A stretch of 64,000 nt of DNA from Natrinema sp. HArc-T2 (GCF_041821085.1 NZ_JBGUAZ010000001.1:744001-808000), one strand, 5' to 3'; positions 17,423-27,248 are shown, counted from the stretch's first letter. Notes: a model not told the origin generated them from the sequence alone. A program made the numbers and translations.

Positions 17423-18979
17423 TTACGAAGCTTCGCTCACGTCGACCCCGTCCGCGAGCAGCCGATCCCGAACTGCCTCGCGATCGACAGTACTCGAGGC
17501 CGTCCGAGGCAACGCGTCGACGATCCCGATCGTCTTCGGCTGTTTGAATCCCGCGAGGTGGTCGTCGCAGTGGGCGAGGAGCGCTCGAGGCTCGAGCGTG
17601 CTATCGTCCGAACTCGAGTCCGTGTCTGGAACGACGAGCGCCGCGACCCGTTCGCCCCACTCCGCGTCCGCCAGCCCGACGACGGCGGCGTCCTCGACGC
17701 GAGGATGGTCCCGCAGGGCCGCGACCACCTCGCCGGGGTCGACGTTTTCGCCGCCGGTGACGATGCGGTCGCTGCGGCGATTGAGGATCCAGAGCCGGTC
17801 GTCCGCATCGCGATAGCCGACGTCGCCAGTATGGAGGCCGCGCTCGCCGAACGCCGCTTCGGTATGAGAATTATCGAGATAGCCCGGCGTCACCGTCGGC
17901 CCCGAGACGACGAGTTCGCCCTGTTCGCCCGGCTCGATCGCCGCGCCGGTCTCGTCGACGACAGTGACATCTGTGAACATGAGCGGCTGGCCAACAGTCC
18001 CCTCGTGGGCGGCGGCCTCCTCGGGCAGTGCCGTCGCGATCTGAGAGGCCGTCTCGGTCATGCCGTAGGTCGGACAGACCGGCACGTCACGCTCCCGGCA
18101 GCGCTCGAGCAACTCGCTCGAGGCCGGCGCGCCACCGAGCAAGACGAACCGCAACGCGTCTGCTGGCTCCCAGCCGGCGTCGAGTAGGCGCTTGCACATC
18201 GTCGGGACGAGCGAGACGCCGGTTATACTATAGTCTTCGAGCACGCGCGCGGTCGCATCCGGATCGAATGCGCGCTGAATCACGACCGGCGTGCCGTACA
18301 GCGCCGACCGGACGACGGGTGCCAGTCCACCCATGTGATACATCGGGAGACAACACAGCCACCGGTCATCGGGGCCGACACCGAGCCGGAACGCGGAGGC
18401 GGTCGCGCTCGCGACGAGGTTGCCGACCGTCAGTCGGACGGCCTTCGGCTCGCCGGAGGTCCCCGAGGTGAACATGACGAGTTGTGTGTCGTCGCGCTCG
18501 AGTTCGACTGGCTCGATCGAGTGGGCGCTCGTGTCGACTTTCTCGAGCGTCCCCGTCCGACCTCGCTGTGGCTCGTCGACCGAGTACACGTCGACCGAGT
18601 CGGCTTCAGCTGCGACCTCGAGCGCGGTCGCCTTGGTCTCGCGTTCGCAGACGACGGCGGTGAGGTCGGCCCGTGCGACTTTCGCGGCGAGTTCGTCGGG
18701 CGTCTCGCGGACGTTCAACGCGACCACGGTCGTCCCGGTTCGCATCGCGGCGAAAAAGAGCGTCGCGAACGCGGGGCGCGTGTCCATGAGAACGCCGATG
18801 CGCTCGCCAGCGAGGGCCGCCGACTGGAGTGCCGCCGCGAGGCGGTCGACCCGGCGGTCGTACTCGCGAAACGTCCAGTTGGTGTCCGTTTCGACGTCGA
18901 TCAGTGCCGTCCGCTGGGGTGTCGCCGCGATGCGGTGGGCGACCGGGTCGCGCGTTGGCCAGTCTATCGGGGTAGTCAT
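17423..18979 (-). CDS. menE: o-succinylbenzoate-CoA ligase MenE
   Basis: 518-residue ANL-superfamily adenylate-forming enzyme that activates o-succinylbenzoate to its CoA thioester in menaquinone synthesis. Signature motifs: P-loop VMFTSGTSGEPKAV, YGMTETASQ, TGDVGYRD, and the hinge RSDRIVTGGENVDPGEV. The ATG at 18979 overlaps the menC stop by 1 nt-frame shift (ATGA), so it is coupled to menC. A longer reading frame upstream is only the menC shadow. Assignment as MenE rests on the men context as well as the motifs. Confidence 0.92.
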   Translation of the reverse strand: MTTPIDWPTRDPVAHRIAATPQRTALIDVETDTNWTFREYDRRVDRLAAALQSAALAGERIGVLMDTRPAFATLFFAAMRTGTTVVALNVRETPDELAAKVARADLTAVVCERETKATALEVAAEADSVDVYSVDEPQRGRTGTLEKVDTSAHSIEPVELERDDTQLVMFTSGTSGEPKAVRLTVGNLVASATASAFRLGVGPDDRWLCCLPMYHMGGLAPVVRSALYGTPVVIQRAFDPDATARVLEDYSITGVSLVPTMCKRLLDAGWEPADALRFVLLGGAPASSELLERCRERDVPVCPTYGMTETASQIATALPEEAAAHEGTVGQPLMFTDVTVVDETGAAIEPGEQGELVVSGPTVTPGYLDNSHTEAAFGERGLHTGDVGYRDADDRLWILNRRSDRIVTGGENVDPGEVVAALRDHPRVEDAAVVGLADAEWGERVAALVVPDTDSSSDDSTLEPRALLAHCDDHLAGFKQPKTIGIVDALPRTASSTVDREAVRDRLLADGVDVSEAS

Positions 18980-20049
18980 CACTCGGTCCACACGTCGGTG
19001 ACGCCGAGCCCTTTCGCTTGCGGAACGACTGCCGACCCTTTCTCGAGCAAGACTGGATCGCGCCCCAGATCCTCCGCGAGCAGGTCGCCGGTCGCGAGCC
19101 CGCAAGCCGGGACGTCGGGGACCGCCGCTGCCAGGTGGACCGCGCCGGTCCGTGCGACGACCCCGTCGATCGTCGTCGTCACCAGCGACGTGATGTCGAG
19201 TTCGGCCAGCCACGCCGCGACCTTCCGCGCGACGTCGATCCCACCGAGCGCCATCGGTTTCAAAACGACGACGTCCGCCGCATCGGCGTCACAGATCGTG
19301 TCGACGCCGTGCTCGAGTAGACCTTCATCGAGTGCGATCGAAACGCCCGTGTTCTGAGCCCGCAGGTCGGCGTGACCCTCGAGGGCACCCGCGGGCAGCG
19401 GTTGCTCGAGCATCGAGACATCCAGGTCCGCAAAGGCTTCGAGCGCCGACTGGGCCTGTTCGTAGGTCCAGGCCTCGTTGGCGTCGGCCCGGAGTTCCAC
19501 GTCGGGGCCGACAGCCTCACGCACGCGGCGAACGCGCTCGATGTCGTCCTCGACGGTTCGAAGCCCGACCTTCAGCTTGCAGCAGTCGAAACCGCGATCG
19601 GCTGCACGCTGCGCCTGACGTGTGGTTTCGGCCGGCGAGCCGTCGCCGATCGTCGCGTTGACCGGTACTCGACCGACCATCGGACCCTGTCCGAGATAGC
19701 GATACAGCGGCGTCGCCTCGCGAGTCGCCTGCAGATCGGCAAGCGCCAACGAGAGCGCATGTCTCGCCGCGACCTGGCGGTCGACGGTCTCGAGGGCCTC
19801 GCTCGGGCCACCCGTCCGAAGCGTCTCCTGAGCGCGCTCGAGGGCGCGTTCGCAGTTCGCAAGCGACTCCGTCCAGCCCGTAAGCGGCGTCGCCTCGCCG
19901 TAGCCGACGGCAGGATCGTCGCCGGCCTCGTCGACGAGTCGCACGAGAAAGCCCTCACGGGAGCTTATCGTGCCGTCGGCTGTCTCGAGTGGCTCCGCAA
20001 GCGCAAGCGAAAACGGTCGGTACGCGAGCGAGAGGTCGGCGTCGGTCAT
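18979..20049 (-). CDS. menC: o-succinylbenzoate synthase MenC
   Basis: 356-residue enolase-superfamily enzyme dehydrating SHCHC to o-succinylbenzoate. The barrel shows KLKVG (catalytic Lys pair region), VELRADANEAW (metal Asp), SMLEQPL (metal Glu), IALDEGL (metal Asp) and VVLKPMALGG (second Lys). The ATG at 20049 overlaps the stop of menA by 4 bp and its own stop overlaps menE, so menA-menC-menE form a tightly coupled block. Length is normal. Confidence 0.92.
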   Translation of the reverse strand: MTDADLSLAYRPFSLALAEPLETADGTISSREGFLVRLVDEAGDDPAVGYGEATPLTGWTESLANCERALERAQETLRTGGPSEALETVDRQVAARHALSLALADLQATREATPLYRYLGQGPMVGRVPVNATIGDGSPAETTRQAQRAADRGFDCCKLKVGLRTVEDDIERVRRVREAVGPDVELRADANEAWTYEQAQSALEAFADLDVSMLEQPLPAGALEGHADLRAQNTGVSIALDEGLLEHGVDTICDADAADVVVLKPMALGGIDVARKVAAWLAELDITSLVTTTIDGVVARTGAVHLAAAVPDVPACGLATGDLLAEDLGRDPVLLEKGSAVVPQAKGLGVTDVWTE

Positions 20050-20990
20050 AGCACCACCAGCCCACCGGCGAAACAGACGGCATAGAGCGCAAGCAGTTTC
20101 CCCGTCTGCTCGAGTGCGGGATTGAGCGCCTCGCCGTCGGTCCGCGTCACGACGGTCCGGGCGACCATCGCGGCGTAGGGCAGCGTAAGCAGCGACAGCA
20201 ACACGCCGGGGCCGTAGTCGGTCTCGAGCCAGAACCAGACGGGAACGACGTAGGCCAGTGCGAGCATGGCGACGTACTCGACGCGACTCCACCGGTAGCC
20301 GAGTCGCACTGCCAGGGTTCGTTTGCCAGTCTCGGCGTCGGTCTCGAGGTCGCGGATGTTGTTCACGACGATGATCGCCGTCGAGATCGCGGCGATCGAC
20401 AGGCTCGCGACGATAGCCGCGGTCGTGATCGTTCCCGCGGGGAGCGTCGTCGTCAGCGGCTCGGCGAGGACGGCGGCGGCCTGCACGTAGTAGGTCCCCG
20501 TGACGGCGACGAGACCGAAGAAGACGAACACGAAGAGATCGCCCAGGCCGTGATAGCCGAGCGGGTAGGGGCCGCCGGTGTAGGCCCACCCGCAGACGAC
20601 GCTCACGAGTCCGATGACGAGGATCGGCAGCCCGCCGACGTAGACGAGATAGGTCCCCGAGAGGATCGCCAGCCCGAAGGTCACGACGGTTGCGAGCTTG
20701 ACCTGCTCGGGCGAGATCAGCCCTGACTGGGTGACCCGGGTAAAGCCCTCGCGGTCCTCGGTGTCGGCACCGTTGATCGCGTCGTAGTAGTCGTTCGCGA
20801 AATTCGTCCCGATCTGTATCAGCGCCGCCCCCACGAACGCCAACAGCGCCGGCAGCGGCGCGAACACGCCGTCGGCGACTGCCAGCCCCGTCCCAACGAT
20901 CACCGGAGCCGCAGCCGCGGGCAAGGTCTGGGGACGAGCTGCCATCAGCCACGCCTTCGTCCGTGAAATGTCGACCTCGGCCGAACTCAT
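20046..20990 (-). CDS. menA: 1,4-dihydroxy-2-naphthoate polyprenyltransferase MenA
   Basis: 314-residue UbiA-family membrane enzyme attaching the polyprenyl tail to DHNA, giving demethylmenaquinone. First aspartate-rich motif IGTNFANDYYDAINGADTED, second motif NNIRDLETDAETGKRTLAVRLG; about eight to nine helices. The ATG at 20990 (MSSAEVD) is preferred over one three codons earlier. 65 bp separate it from the lipoprotein gene upstream. Confidence 0.93.
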   Translation of the reverse strand: MSSAEVDISRTKAWLMAARPQTLPAAAAPVIVGTGLAVADGVFAPLPALLAFVGAALIQIGTNFANDYYDAINGADTEDREGFTRVTQSGLISPEQVKLATVVTFGLAILSGTYLVYVGGLPILVIGLVSVVCGWAYTGGPYPLGYHGLGDLFVFVFFGLVAVTGTYYVQAAAVLAEPLTTTLPAGTITTAAIVASLSIAAISTAIIVVNNIRDLETDAETGKRTLAVRLGYRWSRVEYVAMLALAYVVPVWFWLETDYGPGVLLSLLTLPYAAMVARTVVTRTDGEALNPALEQTGKLLALYAVCFAGGLVVL

Positions 20991-21055
20991 TACTCGCATA
21001 TCCGACTCGAAAGAGTGTCAACGTTGGCATTGCGAGCCGACAGCTCGACCGAGTT

Positions 21056-22249
21056 TCACTCCGCGGGGACTGCACACTCTATGGACTCCAGCTCGAAAAA
21101 CGCCGTCTCATAGCCCTGATGGCGGGTCACTTGGGGCGGGGACTCGACCGTGATCGTTACCGAATCACCCGGCTGGACGTCCGTGAGTGAGTGGCCGTAA
21201 TGGAAGCCGACCTCGCCGTCAAGCGTCCCGACGAGGTCGTGGTCGACGACCGTCGAGCCGTCGCGGTCGACGGTGGCCCGCAGCGACATGTTCGGCAGCG
21301 GCACCCGATTGTACGGCGTCCGCGGCGAGACGAGCAGATACCGGTCGTCGCCGTCGGCCAGTCGCGATCCCGACTCGAGTAGCGTGACCACGAACGCCGC
21401 GTCGCCGATCCGTGGCAGGCCGTTCCGTGATTCGGGGTCGGACTCACCTAACAGAGTGCCAGGATACTCGTCGGCAGATGGAAGCGCGGAATAGGGTATC
21501 CCGGAATGCATCCTGCCAGCTCCGTCATCGCCGTGGGTCATCGGCTCGAGTGCGCCGCGTTCGCCCCATCGTTCCCGATCGAGCAACTCGATTCCCTCGA
21601 CGACCGTCTCGCGGAACGCCTGATCGTACGTGAATTCGAACGTCGCGGTTGCGCCGTCGCCGAAACGTCCCGCGAACGCCCCCGTTCGCCGCGTCGTGAC
21701 CGGCGGCAGGTCGATCTCGACGATGTAGGTGCCGTCTCCCGGGAGCGTAATGTTGTCTCCGAAGTGAAGCCCCATCTCCTGGGAAAGCATCGGCCACAGC
21801 GACCGGCGTCGCTGCCAGCCGTCGTCGCCCTCGACCGTCGCTCGCGGGCTAACGTCGATGGGAAGCACATGTCCCGTCACGACGTCCCATACGACGAGCA
21901 TCAGGTGGATGCCGCGACCGGCTTCCGGTTCGACGAGCTGGCTGTCGGTCCTAGTGACGAGCCAGAACGGATGTGGGTACGTGAGCATCGGTGCCAGCCG
22001 ATACTCTCCGGCGGCGACTGGCTCGAGCATCCGCATCGATTTTCGGTGGCCGGGGAGATACACCGCGTCCGGCGGATTCTCGAGCATCGGGATCGGCGCA
22101 GTGCCCGTAACGTTCCCACCGCTTCCGGCCCCGCTCTCGCTTTCATTTTCGTTCCGAGCGTCGGTGCCATCCTCCGGAGCCGCACAGCCCGCGAGGGCGA
22201 TCGCAGCCGGAAGCGGGGCCGTCCGATGGAGGAACGTCCGTCGGTTCAT
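21056..22249 (-). CDS. Tat-exported lipoprotein with a P19/Tp34-like iron-binding domain, inside the men cluster
   Basis: 397 residues. The N-terminus combines a twin-arginine motif (NRRTFLHR) with a lipobox (ALAGC), typical of haloarchaeal Tat lipoproteins anchored outside the cell. The segment GIHLMLVVWDVVTGHVLP...WPMLSQEMGLHFGDNITLPGDGTY is the Met/His-containing pattern of P19/FetP-type iron-binding proteins; a second beta-rich half follows. It lies 40 bp after menB and 65 bp before menA on the same strand. A role in iron or copper handling is family-based inference; a link to menaquinone is context only. Confidence 0.75.
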   Translation of the reverse strand: MNRRTFLHRTAPLPAAIALAGCAAPEDGTDARNENESESGAGSGGNVTGTAPIPMLENPPDAVYLPGHRKSMRMLEPVAAGEYRLAPMLTYPHPFWLVTRTDSQLVEPEAGRGIHLMLVVWDVVTGHVLPIDVSPRATVEGDDGWQRRRSLWPMLSQEMGLHFGDNITLPGDGTYIVEIDLPPVTTRRTGAFAGRFGDGATATFEFTYDQAFRETVVEGIELLDRERWGERGALEPMTHGDDGAGRMHSGIPYSALPSADEYPGTLLGESDPESRNGLPRIGDAAFVVTLLESGSRLADGDDRYLLVSPRTPYNRVPLPNMSLRATVDRDGSTVVDHDLVGTLDGEVGFHYGHSLTDVQPGDSVTITVESPPQVTRHQGYETAFFELESIECAVPAE

Positions 22250-22289
22250 CAGTGGTGGACTCGAGTCGTGTCGCCGTCGACGTCCTGGC

Positions 22290-23180
22290 TCAGTAGTGCC
22301 ACGGGAACTCGTCGAACTCGGGATCGCGCCCTTCGACGAAGGCGTCCCGGCCTTCCTTCGCCTCGTCGGTCATGTAGCCCAGCCGCGTCGCCTCGCCGGC
22401 AAAGACTTGCTGGCCGATCATCCCGTCGTCGGTCATATTGAAAGCGTACTTGAGCATCCGCATCGCCGTCGGGCTCTTCGAATTGATTCGCTGCCCCCAC
22501 TCGAGGGCCGTCTCCTCTAACTCCTCGTGGGGGACGACCTCGTTGACCATTCCCATCTCTTCGGCTTCCGCGGCGGAGTAGGTCTTCCCGAGGAAGAACA
22601 CCTCGCGGGCCTTCTTCTGGCCGATCTGCTTGGCGAGGTAGGCCGAACCGAAGCCGGCGTCGTAACTGGCCACGTCGGGGTCGGTCTGGAGGAACTTCGC
22701 GTGTTCTTCGCTCGCGAGAGTCAGATCACAGACGACGTGCAGCGAGTGACCGCCGCCGACGGCCCAGCCAGGGACGACGCAGACGACGACCTTCGGAATG
22801 TGACGGATCAACCGCTGGACCTCGAGGATATGCAGTCGGCCCTGCTCCGAGGCCCGTTCTTCGTCGCCTTCGTACTGGTAGCCATCTTCGCCGCGGATCG
22901 TCTGGTCGCCCCCCGAACAGAAGGCCCAGCCGCCGTCTTTCGAGGAGGGGCCGTTGCCGGTCAGCAGGATACAGCCCACGTCAGTCTGCCGTTTCGCGTG
23001 ATCCAGGGCGTCGTACAGCTCGTCGACCGTTCCGGGCCGGAAGGCGTTGCGAACGTCAGGCCGGTCAAACGCGATCCGCACCGTTCCGGAGTCGACCGCG
23101 CGGTGGTAGGTAATGTCTCTGAACTCGTCGTTCAGGTCCGTCGGCTCCCACTGTGCCGGATCGAAGAGGTCCGAAACCAT
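22290..23180 (-). CDS. menB: 1,4-dihydroxy-2-naphthoyl-CoA synthase MenB
   Basis: 296-residue crotonase-fold enzyme cyclising OSB-CoA. Diagnostic MenB features are FCSGGDQ, PGWAVGGGHSLHVVCDLTLASEEHAKFLQTDPDVASYDAGFGSAYLAKQIGQKKAREVFFLG, and the C-terminal FDEFPWHY. The Asp in DVASYDAG is the MenB-specific catalytic residue. The ATG at 23180 gives the expected N-terminus; the frame continues upstream without coding character. 208 bp separate it from menD, so a second promoter is possible. Confidence 0.94.
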   Translation of the reverse strand: MVSDLFDPAQWEPTDLNDEFRDITYHRAVDSGTVRIAFDRPDVRNAFRPGTVDELYDALDHAKRQTDVGCILLTGNGPSSKDGGWAFCSGGDQTIRGEDGYQYEGDEERASEQGRLHILEVQRLIRHIPKVVVCVVPGWAVGGGHSLHVVCDLTLASEEHAKFLQTDPDVASYDAGFGSAYLAKQIGQKKAREVFFLGKTYSAAEAEEMGMVNEVVPHEELEETALEWGQRINSKSPTAMRMLKYAFNMTDDGMIGQQVFAGEATRLGYMTDEAKEGRDAFVEGRDPEFDEFPWHY

Positions 23181-23389
23181 TTGCTCGAGTGTCGTCGGCG
23201 ATACCAGAAATAGGTTCGCGTCGCGATCTCTCGAGTTGCATATAGCACGCTGTGATTTATTTGGTGGAGAGAAACCGCGACACGTGCTAACACGCCCGTG
23301 GTGAGGAGAGACAGTCCGCTGCGATCGTAAGGAACGAAGCGCCTCTCGGGCGACCCTCTCAACGGGCCGTCCGGTCGACACCGTCGAGA

Positions 23390-25240
23390 TCAGTCCGACC
23401 CGTCGAGCGCATCGTCCGAGAGTGCGCTCGTCACAGCATCAGAGACGCGATCCGCGAGCGCTTCGCGTCGCCGGTGGCTCTCTTCGGACTCGAACTCGAC
23501 GGCGAGAACCTGCGTGCCCGGCGTCTCGAGCGAGTCGCGATACGCGGCTGCGAAGTCAGCGGGCACAACGCGCTCGAAGGGAAGGTCGTAGAAGTCGGCG
23601 AGCGCGTCGAACTCGAGGCCGTGGGGCGTTTTGAACTGCTGAGTAAAGGGTGGGTCGAACTCCTCGATCGGGAGTTTGTGGAAGATACCACCACCGTCGT
23701 TGTCCAGCAGCACGATCGTCGCGTCCACGTCACAGCGATCGACCGCGAGCAGCCCGTTCGAATCGTGATAGAAGGCCAGATCGCCGGTGACCAGTACGAG
23801 CGGGTCGTCGGTCGCGCTGCCGGCGCCGAGCGCCGTGCTCGCGATGCCGTCGATGCCGCTGGCGCCGCGATTGGCGAGCACCGTCAGGTCGGTCGCCTGC
23901 GGCCGACCGAATCGGTCTGCGTCCCGGATCGGCATACTATTTGAAACGAACACCGTCGCCGGATCTGGCGCGTTCGCGATCACCGCGGCGAGGATCGCAC
24001 CCTCGAACGGGTTGGACTCGAGTGCGTCCGCAGCCAGTGCCTCGTCGCAAAGTTCCCAGTGACAGCGTTCGGCCACGTCGAACCGGGCGCGCCACGCGTC
24101 GTCAACGGACGGAATCGTGGCCGACGCGGCGTGCTCGCGCTCGTCGAGCGCCTCGAGCAGCCCGTCGATCACGGCACCGGGTTCGGCAGCGAGCAGGTCA
24201 GTCGCGGTGAACGTCGCCTCTCGCCACGCGCCCGCAGGGTCGATCAAGAACTGCCGGGCATCGGCGTCTCGAAGCCAGTGGCGGAGCCGCTTCGACGTTG
24301 GGGACGCGCCAACCCGGAGGACGACGTCCGGCGCTGGCAGCGCGTCGATGTAGGCGTCGTAGCCGCCGTAGACCGTCCGCGGTTCGCCGCTGTCCTCATC
24401 GGGTCGTTCGACGTGTGGACCGTATCGTAGCCCCGAAAGCGGGTCCGCGAGGACCGGCGCGCCGAGCCGATCGGCAAGGTCGGTGACTGCGCCGGGTTCG
24501 AGGGAGGCGAGAGCCGTCGGATCGGCGGGACCGACGGCGATCAGCGGGCGGTCAGCGCCCTCAAGCTCCCCCAGTAGCCGTTGCTGGTCGTCGTCCGCGA
24601 GTGTCTGCGTTCCGCCAGTGGTCTCGACAAACGGCCCGTCTCGACCTGTTGCTGCCAGCGTGTCGGTGAACGATTCGGGGACGTCACCGGGCACGTCGAT
24701 CGGCTCGAGGGGCTTGCGGAACGGACAATTCAGGTGGACGGGGCCGGGCGGGACGCCGGTCGTCTCCGCGAGCGCACGGGCAGCGGTCGTCCGGAGACTG
24801 CGCACCTTCCGCTCGTCGGCTTCGGGTTCGGGCAGTTCGGTGTACCACCGAACCGCATCGCCGTAGAGTTTGACCTGATCGACGGTCTGGTTCGCGCCGC
24901 TGTCGCGTAACTCGGGCGGACGGTCAGCGGTGAGCACGAGCAGCGGCACGCGAGCCTGATCGGCTTCCATCACGGCGGGATGGAAGTTCGCGGCTGCCGT
25001 CCCGGAGGTACAGACCAGCGCCGTCGGCTCCCCGGTCCGGCGGGCGCGACCGAGCGCGAAATAGGCCGCCGAGCGCTCGTCTAAGTGCGAATAAACGTCG
25101 ATCTCAGGGTGCTCGGCGAACGCGACCGTCAACGGCGTCGACCGGCTGCCGGGAGCGATACAGACGGCCTCGAGGCCGCCTTTTGCGAGTTCGTCGGCAA
25201 GGACGCGACCCCAGAGGGTCGCACGGTTGGGTGCAGACAT
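23390..25240 (-). CDS. menD: SEPHCHC synthase MenD
   Basis: 616-residue ThDP enzyme joining isochorismate and 2-oxoglutarate. Pyrimidine domain with CIAPGSRSTPL and TSGTAAANFHPAVMEA; PP domain with VTGDLAFYHDSNGLLA and LLDNDGGGIFHKLPI, the Mg-ThDP signature. Full length. The ATG at 25240 is 6 bp downstream of the menF stop, so menF and menD are cotranscribed. Confidence 0.95.
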   Translation of the reverse strand: MSAPNRATLWGRVLADELAKGGLEAVCIAPGSRSTPLTVAFAEHPEIDVYSHLDERSAAYFALGRARRTGEPTALVCTSGTAAANFHPAVMEADQARVPLLVLTADRPPELRDSGANQTVDQVKLYGDAVRWYTELPEPEADERKVRSLRTTAARALAETTGVPPGPVHLNCPFRKPLEPIDVPGDVPESFTDTLAATGRDGPFVETTGGTQTLADDDQQRLLGELEGADRPLIAVGPADPTALASLEPGAVTDLADRLGAPVLADPLSGLRYGPHVERPDEDSGEPRTVYGGYDAYIDALPAPDVVLRVGASPTSKRLRHWLRDADARQFLIDPAGAWREATFTATDLLAAEPGAVIDGLLEALDEREHAASATIPSVDDAWRARFDVAERCHWELCDEALAADALESNPFEGAILAAVIANAPDPATVFVSNSMPIRDADRFGRPQATDLTVLANRGASGIDGIASTALGAGSATDDPLVLVTGDLAFYHDSNGLLAVDRCDVDATIVLLDNDGGGIFHKLPIEEFDPPFTQQFKTPHGLEFDALADFYDLPFERVVPADFAAAYRDSLETPGTQVLAVEFESEESHRRREALADRVSDAVTSALSDDALDGSD

Positions 25241-25246
25241 TGGATA

Positions 25247-26590
25247 CTACCGCAGTTCGTCGAGAATCGGTCGGAACTTCAGCTGGACTTCGTCCCACTC
25301 CTCGTCGGGGTCGCTGTCGGCGACGATCCCGTTGCCCGCAAACAGCGTCACCGTTGCGTCGGTTGCGACGCCAGAGCGGAGTCCGACCGCGAACTCGCCG
25401 TCGCCGGCGGTGTCGAACCAGCCGACCGGCGCGGCGTACCAGCCACGGTCGAACGGCTCCGTGTCGCGGATTGTCTCCCAGGCTGCATCGGGTGGGACGC
25501 CGCCGACCGCGGGCGTCGGGTGCAACGCCTCGACGAGCTCGAGGACGTGACGATCACCCTCGAGCGTGGCTTCGATCGGCGTCCGCAGATGTTGAATGGT
25601 CGCCAACCGGCGGATCGTCTGCTCGCTCACGGTGAGTTCGCGTGCGAGCGGTGCGAGTTGCTCGCGGATCGCGTCGACGACGAGGCCGTGTTCCTGCTGG
25701 AATTTCGCGTCGGCGCGCATCCGTTCGACGTGTGCCTCGTCTTCGGTCGACGTGTCCCCCCGGGGAACCGACCCGGCCAGCGCCTCCGTCTCGACGTGTG
25801 CGCCGCGTTTCGAAACCAGTCGCTCGGGTGGCGCGCCGAAGAACGTGCCACCGACATCGTGATCGACCAAGAAGCGATAACAGTTCGGATACCGCCGGTG
25901 GAGCCGCTCGAGCGTCGCCGGCACGTCGATCGGCTGCTCGAGGTCGACTGAGAGTGACTGTGCGAGGACGACTTTCATGAGTCGACCGTCGTCGATCCGC
26001 TCGAGAGCGGTGTCGACCTGTTCGGTCCAGGCGGCCTGCGAGGTCGTCCGCCGTGTCGCGTCGACGCCGGGGGTCGCGTTGGCTGATCGCGTCGCCGGCT
26101 GGTTCATCAGGCGATCGTGCCAGCGCTCGAGACGGTCAGCAACCGTCTCGCTGTGTTCTCCGACGGCGGTCAGCCACGTCTCGCCGTCGCTGCGGGTCAC
26201 GAACAGTTTCGGGACGACAAAGGAGGCCGCGTCGAAGCCGGTCCAGGGTGGGCCGGCTTCGTGGCCGTCGTGAAAGGAGAAGCCGCCGAACGCCCGCGGT
26301 CGCGCGTGTTCGGGGCCATCGTGTGCGAGTCCGTCGAAGGCACGGCTCGCCTGCGTTCGAATCCGATCGAATCGGTCGGTGCCGGCAGCGGTAAAGCGGG
26401 CGGCAACGCCGCGACCGACGATCTCGAGGCCGTCGGGTGTGGCCCACTGAATTCTCGACGCGGTCTCATCCTCGAGCACCGCACCGAGCGCGGCGGTCTC
26501 GAGTTCGCGACTCCGGCTGACGAGGTCGACGGTGCCGTCAACCGACTCGGTCTCCCCCGTTAGTCGACCCTCGCCCGACGATCGGTCCAT
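25247..26590 (-). CDS. menF: Isochorismate synthase MenF
   Basis: 447-residue chorismate-utilising enzyme making isochorismate, the first step of the pathway. C-terminal chorismate-binding signatures: VLAQSLSVDL, GAPPERLVSKRG, LAGSVPRGDTSTEDE, LHPTPAVGGVPPDAA and GWYAAPVGWFDTAGDGEFAVGLRS. An in-frame GTG two codons upstream of the ATG at 26590 is less likely. It is the first men gene of the transcription unit; a sulfite-oxidase-like gene lies 61 bp upstream. Confidence 0.93.
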   Translation of the reverse strand: MDRSSGEGRLTGETESVDGTVDLVSRSRELETAALGAVLEDETASRIQWATPDGLEIVGRGVAARFTAAGTDRFDRIRTQASRAFDGLAHDGPEHARPRAFGGFSFHDGHEAGPPWTGFDAASFVVPKLFVTRSDGETWLTAVGEHSETVADRLERWHDRLMNQPATRSANATPGVDATRRTTSQAAWTEQVDTALERIDDGRLMKVVLAQSLSVDLEQPIDVPATLERLHRRYPNCYRFLVDHDVGGTFFGAPPERLVSKRGAHVETEALAGSVPRGDTSTEDEAHVERMRADAKFQQEHGLVVDAIREQLAPLARELTVSEQTIRRLATIQHLRTPIEATLEGDRHVLELVEALHPTPAVGGVPPDAAWETIRDTEPFDRGWYAAPVGWFDTAGDGEFAVGLRSGVATDATVTLFAGNGIVADSDPDEEWDEVQLKFRPILDELR

Positions 26591-26651
26591 CGACACAGTC
26601 TCAGGACCGGCCCGCCTTCAGCCTAACTATTCGCTCACCTGGTGTATCCGT

Positions 26652-27248
26652 CTAGCTGTAGCGTTCTTCCTGCCACGGGTCCGCAGTCAGCGAGTAGCCC
26701 CGCCGTTCCCAGTAGCCCCGCTGGGGTTCGGTGAGAAACTCGATGCCATCGACCCATTTCGCGCCCTTGTAGGCGTATTTGTGTGGCGTCACTACCCGAA
26801 GCGGGCCGCCGTGGTCTGCGGGCAGTTCCTCGCCGTCGAACGCCCACGTAAACAGGACCTCCTCGCGCATGCAGTCCTCGAGCGGCAGATCCGTGGTGTA
26901 GTCGTCCAGTGCGGAAAACAGCACATGGACGACATCGTCGTGGACGCCGGCCCGTTCGGCGAGCGTGGGAAAGGAGACTCCCGTGAACTCACAGTCGAAC
27001 TTGCTCCAGCCAGTGACGCAGTGAAAGTCCTGGCGCTGGGTGACACTCGGCAGCGATCGGAACTCCTCCCACGAAAACGTCAGTTCCTCGTCGACCGCTC
27101 CAGTGACGGTAAACTCCCACGTCTCGGGATCCCAGTCGGGCGTCGCACTCTTCGAGAGGACGGGGAACGCGTCCGTCTCACGCTGTCCCGGCGGCAGTCG
27201 CTCGTCGCCGAACTCCTGGTAGAGGTCCGTGACGTCAGTCGTCTCCAT
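26652..27248 (-). CDS. Sulfite-oxidase-like molybdopterin protein (MsrP/YedY superfamily)
   Basis: 198 residues with the oxidoreductase molybdopterin-binding fold. The molybdenum-coordinating Cys lies in the RQDFHCVTGWSKFDCEFTGV block; DHGGPLRVVTPHKYAYKGAKWVDGIEF is the second conserved block. There is no Tat signal, unlike MsrP, so it is probably cytosolic. ATG at 27248. On the same strand and just upstream of menF, but the 61-bp gap and different function leave co-regulation open. Substrate unknown. Confidence 0.83.
   Translation of the reverse strand: METTDVTDLYQEFGDERLPPGQRETDAFPVLSKSATPDWDPETWEFTVTGAVDEELTFSWEEFRSLPSVTQRQDFHCVTGWSKFDCEFTGVSFPTLAERAGVHDDVVHVLFSALDDYTTDLPLEDCMREEVLFTWAFDGEELPADHGGPLRVVTPHKYAYKGAKWVDGIEFLTEPQRGYWERRGYSLTADPWQEERYS

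Noticed and set aside
23755-23770. gttcgaatc motif resembling a tRNA T-loop
   Set aside because: It lies inside menD, with no cloverleaf around it.
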